Shown here one piece after another: positions 1-11,859 of a DNA stretch of 64,000 bases. The notes below the pieces were generated by a model. That model worked only from the letters and a program-made list of their open reading frames with translations. It did not search any database and had not been told where the DNA came from. Numbering within the stretch: position 1 is the stretch's first letter; each line of letters opens with the position of its first letter. Position numbers and translations under genes: made by a program. Origin of the DNA: Prosapia bicincta. Lineage: Eukaryota > Arthropoda > Insecta > Hemiptera > Cercopidae. The DNA lies in contig JBAIZL010000004.1 of NCBI GenBank assembly GCA_036971475.1, positions 70,900,393 through 70,964,392 of the forward strand. Reading direction: 5' to 3'.

Positions 1-80
1 AGTGGACTCTTACCAAGGTAAGTCTGTCAGTCTCCTAGTCCAAAAAATCTAAATAATCTTTACCAACCAAAACTAACCTA

Positions 81-83
<3 letters not shown>
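1..83 (+). mobile_element. PLE-1 Penelope-like tail (terminal fragment)
   Basis: The + strand end of the PLE-1 terminal repeat, running from agtggactcttaccaag through the diagnostic ccaaaaaatct to actaacctaaaaata, where a (TA)n tract begins. The same ordered sequence recurs many times in the window in both orientations. Confidence 0.8.
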
Positions 84-131
<48 letters not shown>

Positions 132-142
132 ATATATATATA
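84..142. repeat. (TA)n microsatellite, interrupted
   Basis: Directly joins the PLE-1 end. About 160 bp of unassigned AT-rich DNA follows. Confidence 0.95.
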
Positions 143-300
143 CATGTAAACGTATATATATTACATATGTAAATAATTTAGAAATATAAAAATGGTACAT
201 TTACTTTGTACACGTCTAGATTTAACAACATATACACTGATTAAACCTAGTAAATAAATCCCTTTCTAAATTATATTAATTTTTCAGTAATATCTATAAA

Positions 301-302
<2 letters not shown>

Positions 303-376
<74 letters not shown>
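303..376. repeat. (TA)n microsatellite
   Basis: Pure TA tract at the left border of the PLE-5 inverted pair. Confidence 0.97.
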
Positions 377-379
<3 letters not shown>

Positions 380-761
380 GAATTTTTTGGACTTGATAGG
401 AGACTGACAGACTTACCTAAAGGCAATAGTCCAAAACTGCAATCTCTTGGAAATAAGCACATATAAAACACATATAAAACACTTAATACACTTTTATTTG
501 AAATATTTCGATCAACATGATCTTCTTCAGTCAAGAAAGAGAAAAACAAAACAAAAAAGTTTTTTGTTTTGTTTTTCTCTTTCTTGACTGAAGAAGATCA
601 TGTTGATCGAAATATTTCAAATAAAAGTGTATTAAGTGTTTTATATGTGCTTATTTCCAAGAGATTGCAGTTTTGGACTATTGCCTTTAGGTAAGTCTGT
701 TGTCAGTCTCCTATCAAGTCCAAAAAATTCCTAAATAAGCTTTAAGCTCTACTAGAACTAA

Positions 762-763
<2 letters not shown>
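377..763. mobile_element. PLE-5 Penelope-like tail, palindromic inverted pair
   Basis: The left arm (377-555) reads as the reverse complement of the right arm (556-763) around a centre near 555. The outer ends carry ggactt(g)ataggagactgacag and match PLE-1 in layout but not in detail. The right arm contains ctgaaga, a gatc..gatc stem and gaaa, i.e. a hammerhead-type core at 588-612. No coding sequence remains. A second single copy lies at 43807-44010. Confidence 0.75.
588..640 (+). ncRNA. Hammerhead-type ribozyme fold (PLE-5)
   Basis: CTGAAGA (588-594, fits CUGANGA), a short stem II GATC..GATC, then GAAA (609-612). Stem III and the cleavage triplet are poorly formed and stem I (CTTT..AAAG) is weak, so activity is doubtful. 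The left arm carries the same core on the - strand. Confidence 0.5.

Positions 764-829
<66 letters not shown>
764..829. repeat. (TA)n microsatellite
   Basis: Separates the PLE-5 palindrome from the PLE-4 fragment. Confidence 0.97.
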
Positions 830-833
<4 letters not shown>

Positions 834-1208
834 TCGCAATATGTATTCTTGTGTATTAATAAAGAACATAAGTCAAAGTACAAATACAAGAATAATAATT
901 GAATTTACAATTTTCGTTGGCTAACAGTACCAACACCATCAGGAATATTAAACAATTAAAATTAACATATGTGCAAATTAGATCAAATAAATAGGTATGC
1001 TAGATCAATTACAATGTTGTTAATTTTTTTTTTTTTTTTTTTTGCTGCCCTAACATTACAAACACTGAATATATATATATATATGCCAAATTTAGATTTT
1101 ACTTGTATTTGTTCATTTATCAACTCATTATTAGTATTATATTTATGTATTTCTATAGCTTCATAAATATTCATTCTCAGGCCTTTGTTAATTTCTTTTA
1201 CAAGTGTC

Positions 1209-1212
<4 letters not shown>

Positions 1213-1272
<60 letters not shown>
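1213..1272. repeat. (TA)n microsatellite
   Basis: TA tract inside the PLE-4 relic, splitting its endonuclease remnant. Confidence 0.97.
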
Positions 1273-1275
<3 letters not shown>

Positions 1276-1485
1276 AAATATGTGATTATTATTAATACAA
1301 TGACTAGCAAAATTTGATTTATAAATTTCTGGCTTTTTATATGCATTAAAATGCTCTTTATATAAACTAAGAAAAACTTAAAGATAGATTAAAGATAAAT
1401 TAAAAAATTCAACAACATTGTAATTGATTTAGCATAGCTATTTATTTGATCTAATTTGCACATATGTTAATTTTAATTGTTTAAT

Positions 1486-1530
1486 ATTCCTGATGATGTT
1501 GGTACTGTTAGCCAACGAAAAGCTTTGAAT
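1486..1530 (+). ncRNA. Hammerhead ribozyme (PLE-4), canonical core
   Basis: Stem I ATTC/GAAT (1486-1489 with 1527-1530), CTGATGA (1490-1496), stem II with TTGG..CCAA, GAAA (1517-1520), a two-pair stem III AG/CT, then UU before the predicted cleavage site. All invariant core bases are present. Hammerheads with minimal stem III are a known feature of Penelope-like terminal repeats. Confidence 0.8.
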
Positions 1531-1574
1531 TGTAAATTCAATTATAATTCTTGTATTTGTATTTTGACGTAGTT

Positions 1575-1578
<4 letters not shown>

Positions 1579-1623
<45 letters not shown>
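1579..1623. repeat. (TA)n microsatellite
   Basis: Joins PLE-4 to a short PLE-1 end fragment. Confidence 0.95.
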
Positions 1624-1628
<5 letters not shown>

Positions 1629-1679
1629 GACTAGGAGACTGACAATCTTTACCAACCAAAACTAACCTAAAAATATATA

Positions 1680-1681
<2 letters not shown>
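1624..1681. mobile_element. PLE-1 end fragments
   Basis: About 55 bp made of two PLE-1 terminal pieces: ttttggactaggagactgac (- orientation) joined to ctttaccaaccaaaactaac (+ orientation). Confidence 0.7.

Positions 1682-1755
<74 letters not shown>
1682..1755. repeat. (TA)n microsatellite
   Basis: Left border of the PLE-4 palindrome at 1756-1999. Confidence 0.97.
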
Positions 1756-1758
<3 letters not shown>

Positions 1759-1999
1759 CGTTTTCTTGTTTAATAATTTAAAACAACATAGGTTATTCAA
1801 ATACAAGAATATTTAGTAATTTATATCCAAAGCTTTTCGTTGGTAAACAGTACCAACATCATCAGAAATGAAAATTACAATAATGTAATATTATATTATT
1901 GTAATTTTCATTCCTGATGATGTTGGTACTGTTTAGCAACGAAAAGCTTTGGATATAAATTAATAAATATTCTTGTATTTGAATAACCTATGTTGTTTT
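1756..1999. mobile_element. PLE-4 tail palindrome with a hammerhead in each arm
   Basis: Two tails in inverted orientation meet near 1890 (taatgtaata/ttatattatt). The + arm has a full hammerhead core: ATTC at 1910-1913, CTGATGA at 1914-1920, GAAA at 1941-1944, AGCT, TT and GGAT at 1951-1954. The - arm has the same parts with a changed stem I. (TA)n tracts lie on both sides. A sister palindrome is at 62721-62969. Confidence 0.8.
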
Positions 2000-2044
2000 A
2001 ATATATATATATATATATATATACATACACACACACACACACAC
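2000..2044. repeat. (TA)n then (CA)n microsatellite
   Basis: TA tract followed by a short CA tract. Confidence 0.95.
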
Positions 2045-2775
2045 AAAACTTTGGGATGGTTTTTTTGTACTTTCTTGTGAATGTTTCTGGCACATTTATT
2101 GCCCGATTGGTGGTTCCTATGTTAATATTTTCCAACAGTTGCTACTACTTACCTAACTGAGGATTGAAATCTATAGATGTAACTTAGAATCAATAGATGG
2201 AGTTAATAAAATTATGACTTTTAGGTGACACCTAAATTAAGTGAAAGCACGATTTCATACAATTTTTAAATGGGTTTAGATTAGTTATCATATGAGCTGT
2301 GTTTATGTCCAAGATATATTACTTCCTTTACTGTACGGTGTTAAGTCAAAGTGTTATTGTATTGAAAACCTCTTCAATTTGTAAGTTATTAAATATATCA
2401 TACTATTCGTAATCTTACTAAATTATTTTAATAATGATATGAAGTTTTTTGTGCAAAGAATTTGAATGTTATAGATATGGAATTAGGAAAAATTGTTTTG
2501 TTTCAAGAAATACATTAGTTGTGAATTAGCTATAGTTACTGTTTGTATACATAGCTCCTACAAATACTAATTGAATTTGTTTGCTGTGTGTAATATATGA
2601 TGCCAAATGATTTTATATATTTTGGACAATAGTTTTAGCTGTTTTTTAGAAACTATAAGTACATTATTAGAATTCATGAAATCACTTCTAAATTAGATCT
2701 TTGTAAAATCTAAAAGGGGTTAAGAATTATATAGGGAGATGTAACTATTGAAAAGCATTTAAACAAATAAATTAA
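2045..2775. other. Unassigned AT-rich DNA
   Basis: No exon, RNA gene or recognisable element seen; presumably intron or flanking DNA of the MYPT gene. Confidence 0.5.
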
Positions 2776-3312
2776 GGCTGGGCCAATACCTACAGTTTTT
2801 AATTCTGATTCCGATTCTAAATTTTTTTTTTCCGATTCTCGAATCTTAAGTCAATTCTAGATTTTTTCAAGTTATATAATCCTACATGATATTCTCTAAT
2901 AATAAATGTAGTTGACATCTTGTCATTTAAAGGTAAAGCCTTTTAAAAGTTCCTTATTTTATTTAAAATTACAAATATGAAATTAAGTTCACAATTACAA
3001 TATAACTTCAGTAATAATCATTTAATTTTGTATAATTGGAGAAATTGGAACTACTCTTTCTTTGTGTTTTGTTTTGACATCTGTGAAACGGTGGCGTAGT
3101 AGTAGCGAGTAGAAACGGGGAGAGAGACAGTATGTGGTGAAAAACAAACGTACCATAAATGCTTCTGATCGCCTTTGTTGTTGTGTCATAAATATTAATA
3201 TTATTTTTGCTATCTTAAAACAGCATTAGCTTTTATCGTTTAGTTATTTTTTCAATAAATTACACTACACACATATTTTAACAGTTAAAAAAAAAACAAA
3301 AATCTGAATCCG
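2776..3312. mobile_element. Nonautonomous hAT element, body
   Basis: The left end (ggctgggccaatacctac, then runs of gattcTCGAATC-type sequence) matches the left end of the hAT element at 24706. The interior (tttgtgttttgttttgacatc, caataaattac..acacacatatttt) matches 27050-27330 of that element. No coding sequence. Its right end merges into the satellite that starts at 3313. Confidence 0.75.
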
Positions 3313-6300
3313 CACTTTGAATGGATAATCGAGTATTGGCAGCACTTTAATCAAGTATTGATGATTGCTCGATACCATTAGAATCGATGATACATAGTAG
3401 CAAGAATAGGAATCCTTTCATTCCTAAAATCAATACAACTAAAACGTCACTTTGAATGGATAGTCGAGTATTGGCAGCACTTTAATCAAGTATTGATGAT
3501 TGCTCGATACCATTAGAATCGATGATACATAGTAGCAAGAATAGGAATCCTTTCATTCCTAAAATCAATACAACTAAAACGTCACTTTGAATGGATAGTC
3601 GAGTATTGGCAGCACTTTAATCAAGTATTGATGATTGCTCGATGCCATTAGAATCGATGATACATAGTAGCAAGAATAGGAATCCTTTCATTCCTAAAAT
3701 CAATACAACTAAAACGTCACTTTGAATGGATAGTCGAGTATTGGCAGCACTTTAATCAAGTATTGATGATTGCTCGATACCATTAGAATCGATGATACAT
3801 AGTAGCAAGAATAGGAATCCTTTCATTCCTAAAATCAATACAACTAAAGCGTCACTTTGAATGGATAGTCGAGTATTGGCAGCACTTTAATCAAGTATTG
3901 ATGATTGCTCAATACCATTAGAATCGATGATACATAGTAGCAAGAATAGGAATCCTTTCATTCCTAAAATCAATACAACTAAAACGTCACTTTGAATGGA
4001 TAATCGAGTATTGGCAGCACTTTAATCAAGTATTGATGATTGCTCAATACCATTAGAATCGATGATACATAGTAGCAAGAATAGGAATCCTTTCATTCCT
4101 AAAATCAATACAACTAAAACGTCACTTTGAATGGATAATCGAGTATTGGCAACACTTTAATCAAGTATTGATGATTGCTCAATACCATTAGAATCGATGA
4201 TACATAGTAGCAAGAATAGGAATCCTTTCATTCCTAAAATCAATACAACTAAAACGTCACTTTGAATGGATAATCGAGTATTGGCAGCACTTTAATCAAG
4301 TATTGATGATTGCTCAATACCATTAGTAGAATCGATGATACATAGTAGCAAGAATAGGAATCCTTTCATTCCTAAAATCAATACAACTAAAACGTCACTT
4401 TGAATGGATAATCGAGTATTGGCAACACTTTAATCAAGTATTGATGATTGCTCAATACCATTAGAATCGATGATACATAGTAGCAAGAATAGGAATCCTT
4501 TCATTCCTAAAATCAATACAACTAAAACGTCACTTTGAATGGATAATCGAGTATTGGCAGCACTTTAATCAAGTATTGATGATTGCTCAATACCATTAGT
4601 AGAATCGATGATACATAGTAGCAAGAATAGGAATCCTTTCATTCCTAAAATCAATACAACTAAAACGTCACTTTGAATGGATAATCGAGTATTGGCAACA
4701 CTTTAATCAAGTATTGATGATTGCTCAATACCATTAGAATCGATGATACATAGTAGCAAGAATAGGAATCCTTTCATTCCTAAAATCAATACAACTAAAA
4801 CGTCACTTTGAATGGATAATCGAGTATTGGCAGCACTTTAATCAAGTATTGATGATTGCTCAATACCATTAGTAGAATCGATGATACATAGTAGCAAGAA
4901 TAGGAATCCTTTCATTCCTAAAATCAATACAACTAAAACGTCACTTTGAATGGATAATCGAGTATTGGCAACACTTTAATCAAGTATTGATGATTGCTCA
5001 ATACCATTAGAATCGATGATACATAGTAGCAAGAATAGGAATCCTTTCATTCCTAAAATCAATACAACTAAAACGTCACTTTGAATGGATAATCGAGTAT
5101 TGGCAGCACTTTAATCAAGTATTGATGATTGCTCAATACCATTAGTAGAATCGATGATACATAGTAGCAAGAATAGGAATCCTTTCATTCCTAAAATCAA
5201 TACAACTAAAACGTCACTTTGAATGGATAATCGAGTATTGGCAACACTTTAATCAAGTATTGATGATTGCTCAATACCATTAGTAGAATCGATGATACAT
5301 AGTAGCAAGAATAGGAATCCTTTCATTCCTAAAATCAATACAACTAAAACGTCACTTTGAATGGATAATCGAGTATTGGCAACACTTTAATCAAGTATTG
5401 ATGATTGCTCAATACCATTAGAATCGATGATACATAGTAGCAAGAATAGGAATCCTTTCATTCCTAAAATCAATACAACTAAAACGTCACTTTGAATGGA
5501 TAATCGAGTATTGGCAGCACTTTAATCAAGTATTGATGATTGCTCAATACCATTAGTAGAATCGATGATACATAGTAGCAAGAATAGGAATCCTTTCATT
5601 CCTAAAATCAATACAACTAAAACGTCACTTTGAATGGATAATCGAGTATTGGCAACACTTTAATCAAGTATTGATGATTGCTCAATACCATTAGAATCGA
5701 TGATACATAGTAGCAAGAATAGGAATCCTTTCATTCCTAAAATCAATACAACTAAAACGTCACTTTGAATGGATAATCGAGTATTGGCAACACTTTAATC
5801 AAGTATTGATGATTGCTCAATACCATTAGAATCGATGATACATAGTAGCAAGAATAGGAATCCTTTCATTCCTAAAATCAATACAACTAAAACGTCACTT
5901 TGAATGGATAATCGAGTATTGGCAACACTTTAATCAAGTATTGATGATTGCTCAATACCATTAGAATCGATGATACATAGTAGCAAGAATAGGAATCCTT
6001 TCATTCCTAAAATCAATACAACTAAAACGTCACTTTGAATGGATAATCGAGTATTGGCAACACTTTAATCAAGTATTGATGATTGCTCAATACCATTAGA
6101 ATCGATGATACATAGTAGCAAGAATAGGAATCCTTTCATTCCTAAAATCAATACAACTAAAACGTCACTTTGAATGGATAATCGAGTATTGGCAGCACTT
6201 TAATCAAGTATTGATGATTGCTCAATACCATTAGTAGAATCGATGATACATAGTAGCAAGAATAGGAATCCTTTCATTCCTAAAATCAATACAACTAAAA

Positions 6301-7260
6301 CGTCACTTTGAATGGATAATCGAGTATTGGCAACACTTTAATCAAGTATTGATGATTGCTCAATACCATTAGTAGAATCGATGATACATAGTAGCAAGAA
6401 TAGGAATCCTTTCATTCCTAAAATCAATACAACTAAAACGTCACTTTGAATGGATAATCGAGTATTGGCAACACTTTAATCAAGTATTGATGATTGCTCA
6501 ATACCATTAGAATCGATGATACATAGTAGCAAGAATAGGAATCCTTTCATTCCTAAAATCAATACAACTAAAACGTCACTTTGAATGGATAATCGAGTAT
6601 TGGCAGCACTTTAATCAAGTATTGATGATTGCTCAATACCATTAGTAGAATCGATGATACATAGTAGCAAGAATAGGAATCCTTTCATTCCTAAAATCAA
6701 TACAACTAAAACGTCACTTTGAATGGATAATCGAGTATTGGCAACACTTTAATCAAGTATTGATGATTGCTCAATACCATTAGAATCGATGATACATAGT
6801 AGCAAGAATAGGAATCCTTTCATTCCTAAAATCAATACAACTAAAACGTCACTTTGAATGGATAATCGAGTATTGGCAGCACTTTAATCAAGTATTGATG
6901 ATTGCTCAATACCATTAGTAGAATCGATGATACATAGTAGCAAGAATAGGAATCCTTTCATTCCTAAAATCAATACAACTAAAACGTCACTTTGAATGGA
7001 TAATCGAGTATTGGCAACACTTTAATCAAGTATTGATGATTGCTCAATACCATTAGAATCGATGATACATAGTAGCAAGAATAGGAATCCTTTCATTCCT
7101 AAAATCAATACAACTAAAACGTCACTTTGAATGGATAATCGAGTATTGGCAGCACTTTAATCAAGTATTGATGATTGCTCAATACCATTAGTAGAATCGA
7201 TGATACATAGTAGCAAGAATAGGAATCCTTTCATTTCTAAAATCAATACAACTAAAACGT
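3313..7260. repeat. 29-unit satellite (135/138 bp) derived from a hAT right end
   Basis: Units begin at cactttgaatgga. I placed 29 unit starts: 18 units are 135 bp and 11 are 138 bp, the longer ones having an extra TAG in ccattagTAGaatcg. From 4123 on, long units with ggcagcac mostly alternate with short units with ggcaacac, giving a 273 bp dimer. The first units (3313-4122) are all 135 bp and carry older variants such as gatagtcgag. The unit is rich in aatcga/gaatcgatgat blocks like those of the hAT right end at 27340-27446. Confidence 0.93.
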
Positions 7261-7338
7261 CACTTTGAAATATTTTCCCCAATATAAATAAATAGATTTT
7301 CATTAGAAATGCATAATTGAAATTTAATTCTTCATATA

Positions 7339-7463
7339 GGCTAATGACAGATCACAAACAATTACGCTTTTTTAAAAACACTCAATGTTTCAAATTTCTT
7401 TCAGAAAGAAATTCGAAACATTGAGTATTTTTAGAAAAGCAAAATTGTGATCTGTCGTTAGCC
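7339..7463. mobile_element. Foldback MITE (about 125 bp)
   Basis: Long imperfect inverted repeat: ggctaatgacagatcacaa on the left and ttgtgatctgtcgttagcc on the right, continuing inward through aaacactcaatgtttcaaat to a centre at ttctttcagaaagaaa. No coding sequence; superfamily not determined. Confidence 0.7.
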
Positions 7464-9306
7464 GACATACAAAATTAATAATGATTAACAGACATTAAAT
7501 AAAAATATTAGTTTAATTTTTCTCTAACAAGTTTCCTTAACATAATTTTCATCTGATATCTCAGCAACGCTTAATGAGTAAGGTAGTTATAAATAAAACT
7601 CATTGTTTGATGTCTTGGTAAAAAGTACATATTAATGAAAATAAACTGATCTGGCCTTCAACTGAAACCATGAACATATTTAATGAAGTTTTTATAATTA
7701 AGAGTCGCATTCTATTTTCTTTTGTTTATATTTAATAACATTTTTTTCTGAAATAATATTTCTAAAAAAGTGTCTAAATTTCTTCTTCTTGTATATTAAA
7801 AAAAAATATATATACTTTTGTATAGTTAAATTAAACCAAGTTGTCTTTTAAACACTGAAATGTGTATAGTTTTTTTTGTTTTAATTGACTTTTTTATATT
7901 TAGTGAATATTTAAGTAGCTGCTGAATGTATGTTTCAAGATGGATATCTACTTTCTTATATTAAATGTCAGTTAAGAAAAATGTATGTGCTTTATATATA
8001 AACAAAACCAATGGTTAAAAGGTTAGGAATTAACTTTTGGTTACTGTAGCTAATTCATTACGGTATAATACATTAACAGCCAATAAATTCTTGGTGGTCC
8101 TTCAACCTCTTGCTTCACTATGGTGTGACAAATTGTTATGGTCTGACCTATTAACCCAGTGGCAAACAATGTGTCTGCAGCATTGCCTCCTTCGTGAAGA
8201 TCTTGCATGTCATCTTTCCATATTTAGTCCTTATTTACACCAGAGCGTGGTGTAATGATACCTGCCCTTTGTATCTTCAATCTTACAGGAATTATGCTGA
8301 TAGATCTTGCAAAAGACTCATAAAAGTCCTATGTTTTTGCTAATATCATTAAAATTATAAACTGTGGTTAATGAAAGGATTTTTCTAAATATATTAAGTT
8401 TGTATTGAAAATAGTGTGCCTAAAATTTAGATTACTTTACTAATCTTCTGGTTTTATAATTTATTTCACTTCTAATCTAAATTGTTTATATAAGAATAAT
8501 ATAAGAGTTATTTAATTCCTTCCTACCTTTTTTTCACAGCTCTACGGATATAAAAAGTAAAGACCAGATTAACGATTAATTATGTTCTATCAAAGTCTGT
8601 TACAGATAGAAACATCAAATTATAAAACGATGTTACTTTTTTATTGTGGAGAAGCATTACAATAATTTGAAACCATTTTTTTGGAATTTCAATTTTAAAT
8701 GAGATATATTTTTTTATATTTTTTTAAAATATATTGCTAATTTATATATATCTTTTGGTTATTGGTTGTAATTATTGCAATACAAATATCTAAAAAAAAA
8801 TTGTGTTTGGATTTTTAATGAGAACAGGTAAAAATATTTTTACCTCATATAGTAACATTTCCATTGTGTATCTCAATTTCTGATGTACGAGGTAATACAA
8901 ATTAATAGACGTGAAGAGAACTAGCCCTTTATGTTTTATGTTGTACCTCATCAATACACAGGAGTAGAAAAACATTCACTTTCAATTTTCATAATTCAGT
9001 GGGTTTTGTTATACATGATATTGGCCAATTTTGTATTTTAAAATTTAGTAGTTTCATGATTTGCACAATCTTTTTTTAAACTAAATTTTTAAAAAAACCA
9101 CTGAACTATATGTTTTTGATTGTACTATGCAATTGTCATCAGTGTCTTGAGCCAGTTGAAAATGTTTTCTTTCAGTAAGTTTTTAAAAACGTTGCTATAA
9201 TAATAAATTCTTGCAAATCCTGATGTTTAATAACTTTCAACATAATACAAATTTTATTCATTCAGTATTGTTTTCTTATATTCTCAATTTATAAATTGCA
9301 CAAATA
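7464..9306. other. Unassigned AT-rich DNA
   Basis: No gene or element recognised. A 72-codon open frame at 8037-8255 has no family features and a near-average GC patch; it may be an old repeat. Confidence 0.4.
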
Positions 9307-10134
9307 CAGTAGATCCTTTATAATTTGTCACGCTTGGGACCGAGGGAGTGGCGAATTTGAGAAAAGACAAATTATTGGAAGTCATGCAATTTACATGTAA
9401 ATGTTTGTAAACATAGCACATATGTAATATGTAAATAGGAATGAATTGTAATGAATGTAGTACTTGCAAGATTAATGCCAGCCGAAACACTCAACAACAC
9501 TATAAAGATACTAGTAACCTGCAGTATAGTTTGTAATTACAAAGACAGTAAGTTTTCTATTTTCAGAAAAGACATAATGAATTATATACCAACTCTTCAC
9601 TGTCCGCATTTAATTCCCTCAATTTCAAGCTGCCAAATTCCGTGTCTTGCTTTGAATTAGTCTTGCCACCATTGACTAGCCTTAAAATTGTCATACCAAA
9701 TTCCAAGTTCATTTGAGCTTTCTGAACCGCCAAATTCATTTAGTTCAATACCTTGACTTAGTTGTGATAACCAGATAAATATCGCTTCATCAAGTTGAAC
9801 GTCAATGGGTGTTGTCATTCTTTTTCGTTTGTTAACATCTCTATCGGAAACATCCATGTTTGCCATGAACTCTTCATTTTGCCATTTACGGTTATTCTTG
9901 GAATCCAAAATTCTAATGATAGCCTAAACCTACTTTCAATTTTTCATAACCATTGTAGAATGTTATACCTATCAATTTACGTTAAAGTTTATAATTACTG
10001 AGTTTAGACATTTTCCCTTTATATAAACTCTGTTGGAAAGTTATAAAATAAAGAAATGAAAACTGAACTGTAGAATACAATTTGTATAAACTATAAGCGT
10101 GACCCTTAATGACACACAACACTGTCTACTACTG
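9307..10134 (-). mobile_element. pogo/Tigger relic with CENP-B-type HTH fragment
   Basis: Terminal inverted repeat cagtagatcctttataatt..gtcacgc starts at 9307 after a TA. A degraded copy in reverse (gcgtgacccttaatgacaca..ctactactg) ends near 10134. On the - strand 9908-9560 encodes KRKRMTTP, LDEAIFIWLSQLSQGIEL, FKASQWWQD then, after a stop, FKARHGIWQLEIEGIK. This is the CENP-B-type DNA-binding half of a Tigger transposase. The DDE half is absent and the frame is broken. Confidence 0.8.
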
Positions 10135-10428
10135 AAGACTTGTACTACATTTAATGATGCATAATGAGATGTGTGAGAATAATGAAATGCTGAGAGATTT
10201 TCTCAGTAATCAAAAGACTCATGTCTTGTATCGACCTTATCTGATGGCGCCTATACTACGTGACAGTGCAGACAATGTTTGTTATTATTGTGACGAATAT
10301 ATTGATAAATTACAGAAGGTAACAAATCAAAGAGAGATGAATTAAAGAAGTTCTCCTGTAGAACTGCAGTGGTGTCAAGTTAGATAATAAGTGCTAAAGA
10401 TTGACAAAATACATTGGATTAACACTTA

Positions 10429-10960
10429 CTAGCCAATGCTCATCTTCGGCAGTTGACCCATTTGGAGACGTGTTGACCAGTAGAGATAGGCTTCCTCAAA
10501 GGTGGGGCTGTCGTAATCTTGGGCCTGGTAAAGGTCTGTGCGATCCTGAAGGTATTCGGCATCCACAATTTCATTACCACACAGGGGTTTGTAGCACATG
10601 AATACGGTAGAGATGAGCAGCTAGGTAATCATGACCTATCTACATCCCAATGCTCGGGGCAGGTTATGGTCAATTGGACTCTCCAAGACAAGACTGTACC
10701 ACCATTTCCTATCGAGAGTTACTTTAATAAATTTTAGTTCCATTTTTTGATGGTCATCTATATTAGGGACTTGGATTAATGGAGTATACGTGGATGACCA
10801 GGCTGGGGGAGGCTTGTTCTCTGCTTGGCTAGTTAATTGGCTTTTTCATTGCCAGTGATATTTACGTGGCTCAGCATCCACTGAAAGTTAAGTACCCACT
10901 TGGCATTTATATGAGCGTTTAGCCACATATTGTCCAATAAGCTTCAGTGCTGCTATATAT
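10429..10960 (-). pseudogene. Non-LTR retrotransposon ORF2 C-terminus (RNase H relic)
   Basis: On the - strand, WMLSHVNITGNEKAN-x-LAK is the C-terminal RNase H motif (usual form WVPSHVGIxGNExADxLAK). Downstream, LCGNEIVDAEYLQD then TDLYQAQDYDSPTFEEAYLY and WSTRLQMGQLPKMSIG end in a stop at 10429; this is the usual C-terminal region after the Cys/His knuckle of Jockey/I-like elements. Several stops and frameshifts break it. The block is distinctly more GC-rich than its surroundings. Confidence 0.75.
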
Positions 10961-11859
10961 AAAAAATTAGAATAACTGCATTTAGGCTACTCAGGTAGTA
11001 GTAAAAAGTACATGTTGCCACACTTGTTTATGCTCATAGCTCGATTTCTTAAAAAATTAGGGTTGACCCACTCTGATTATAACCACCTCAATTTGTAAAT
11101 GATTAGACTATTAAATATCCATCTAATAAACTATTATAAGGAAGTTTTGTGGGAAAGGTAATTCTACATTTTTGAAAATTGATTACATTTAAAAAAGTAG
11201 ATCTGATAAAATTCATTTAAATTCATTGTAATTCTCTACAATTCAAAAGAAAAAATATAATTTTAAGAACTGACAGCAATTATTTGAAATTTGTATTCCA
11301 AACTATTTATTTTAAAAAGTAAACATATAGAATGGCATCATAAAGATAATGCCTATTGGTTTTGTTTTAAAAGTTTGAACAAAACATTGTTCTTTGCAAT
11401 ATGAAGAAAATCTATTTCTAAAATGCAACAGAAAACAATGATCATTACGGATTGTCTTAACATTCTGTAAGAAGTGTTTTGTTAATGTATGCAATTATAT
11501 TTTGCTTGGTTTTCAGGTGACAGTAAAATTTTAAACATCTGACCTCTCAGGTCCGGTACCTTCTGGACATAATATGAAAATAAAGTAAGCATCTTTATTC
11601 CGCAAGGCTCCTTGCTGTCAGGCCTTTCACAATAGTAGTCGGCTCTTTGTTCTATCCCCACTCAGATAGTGGTTTTTGAGTTTCCATTTCATTCATCTTA
11701 TATATAGTCTACTGGATTTTGTATAATTAGGGAATTAAATAAATAATTTTATCTAGAATTTGTAATCTACAATATACAGTATGATCTGAAAGGGGAAAAC
11801 TGTGTTTTCTTAATCCCTATAAGTTACTAACAGTTATAAGAAGATTTTTTTCCGAGTAT

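Larger units (their letters stand above)
830..1577. mobile_element. PLE-4 Penelope-like relic with inverted tails
   Basis: Tail sequence on the - strand at about 860-1020 is repeated inverted at about 1408-1570. Between them, on the - strand, lie degraded coding pieces of the C-terminal endonuclease: SLYKEHFNAYKKPEIYKSNF (about 1385-1300), then after a TA tract NIYEAIEIHKYNTNNELIN (about 1180-1120). These match the Penelope GIY-YIG domain C-terminus. T-rich and TA runs interrupt it. Confidence 0.65.

Noticed and set aside
271..1806. Open frames made of long Tyr-Ile runs
   Set aside because: They are translations of (TA)n microsatellites, not proteins.
3313..7260. Regular array that might suggest CRISPR
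   Set aside because: Units are contiguous 135/138 bp repeats without unique spacers, in a eukaryotic genome; it is a satellite.
8037..8255. 72-codon open frame
   Set aside because: No family motif, no splice-site or codon signal; chance or an old repeat.
11607..11680. Possible LINE reverse transcriptase motif (IPQGSLLSGLSQ, then SALCSIPTQI)
   Set aside because: Resembles the PQGS..LF motif of Jockey-type RT but is short, has two stops, and no upstream RT sequence could be read.
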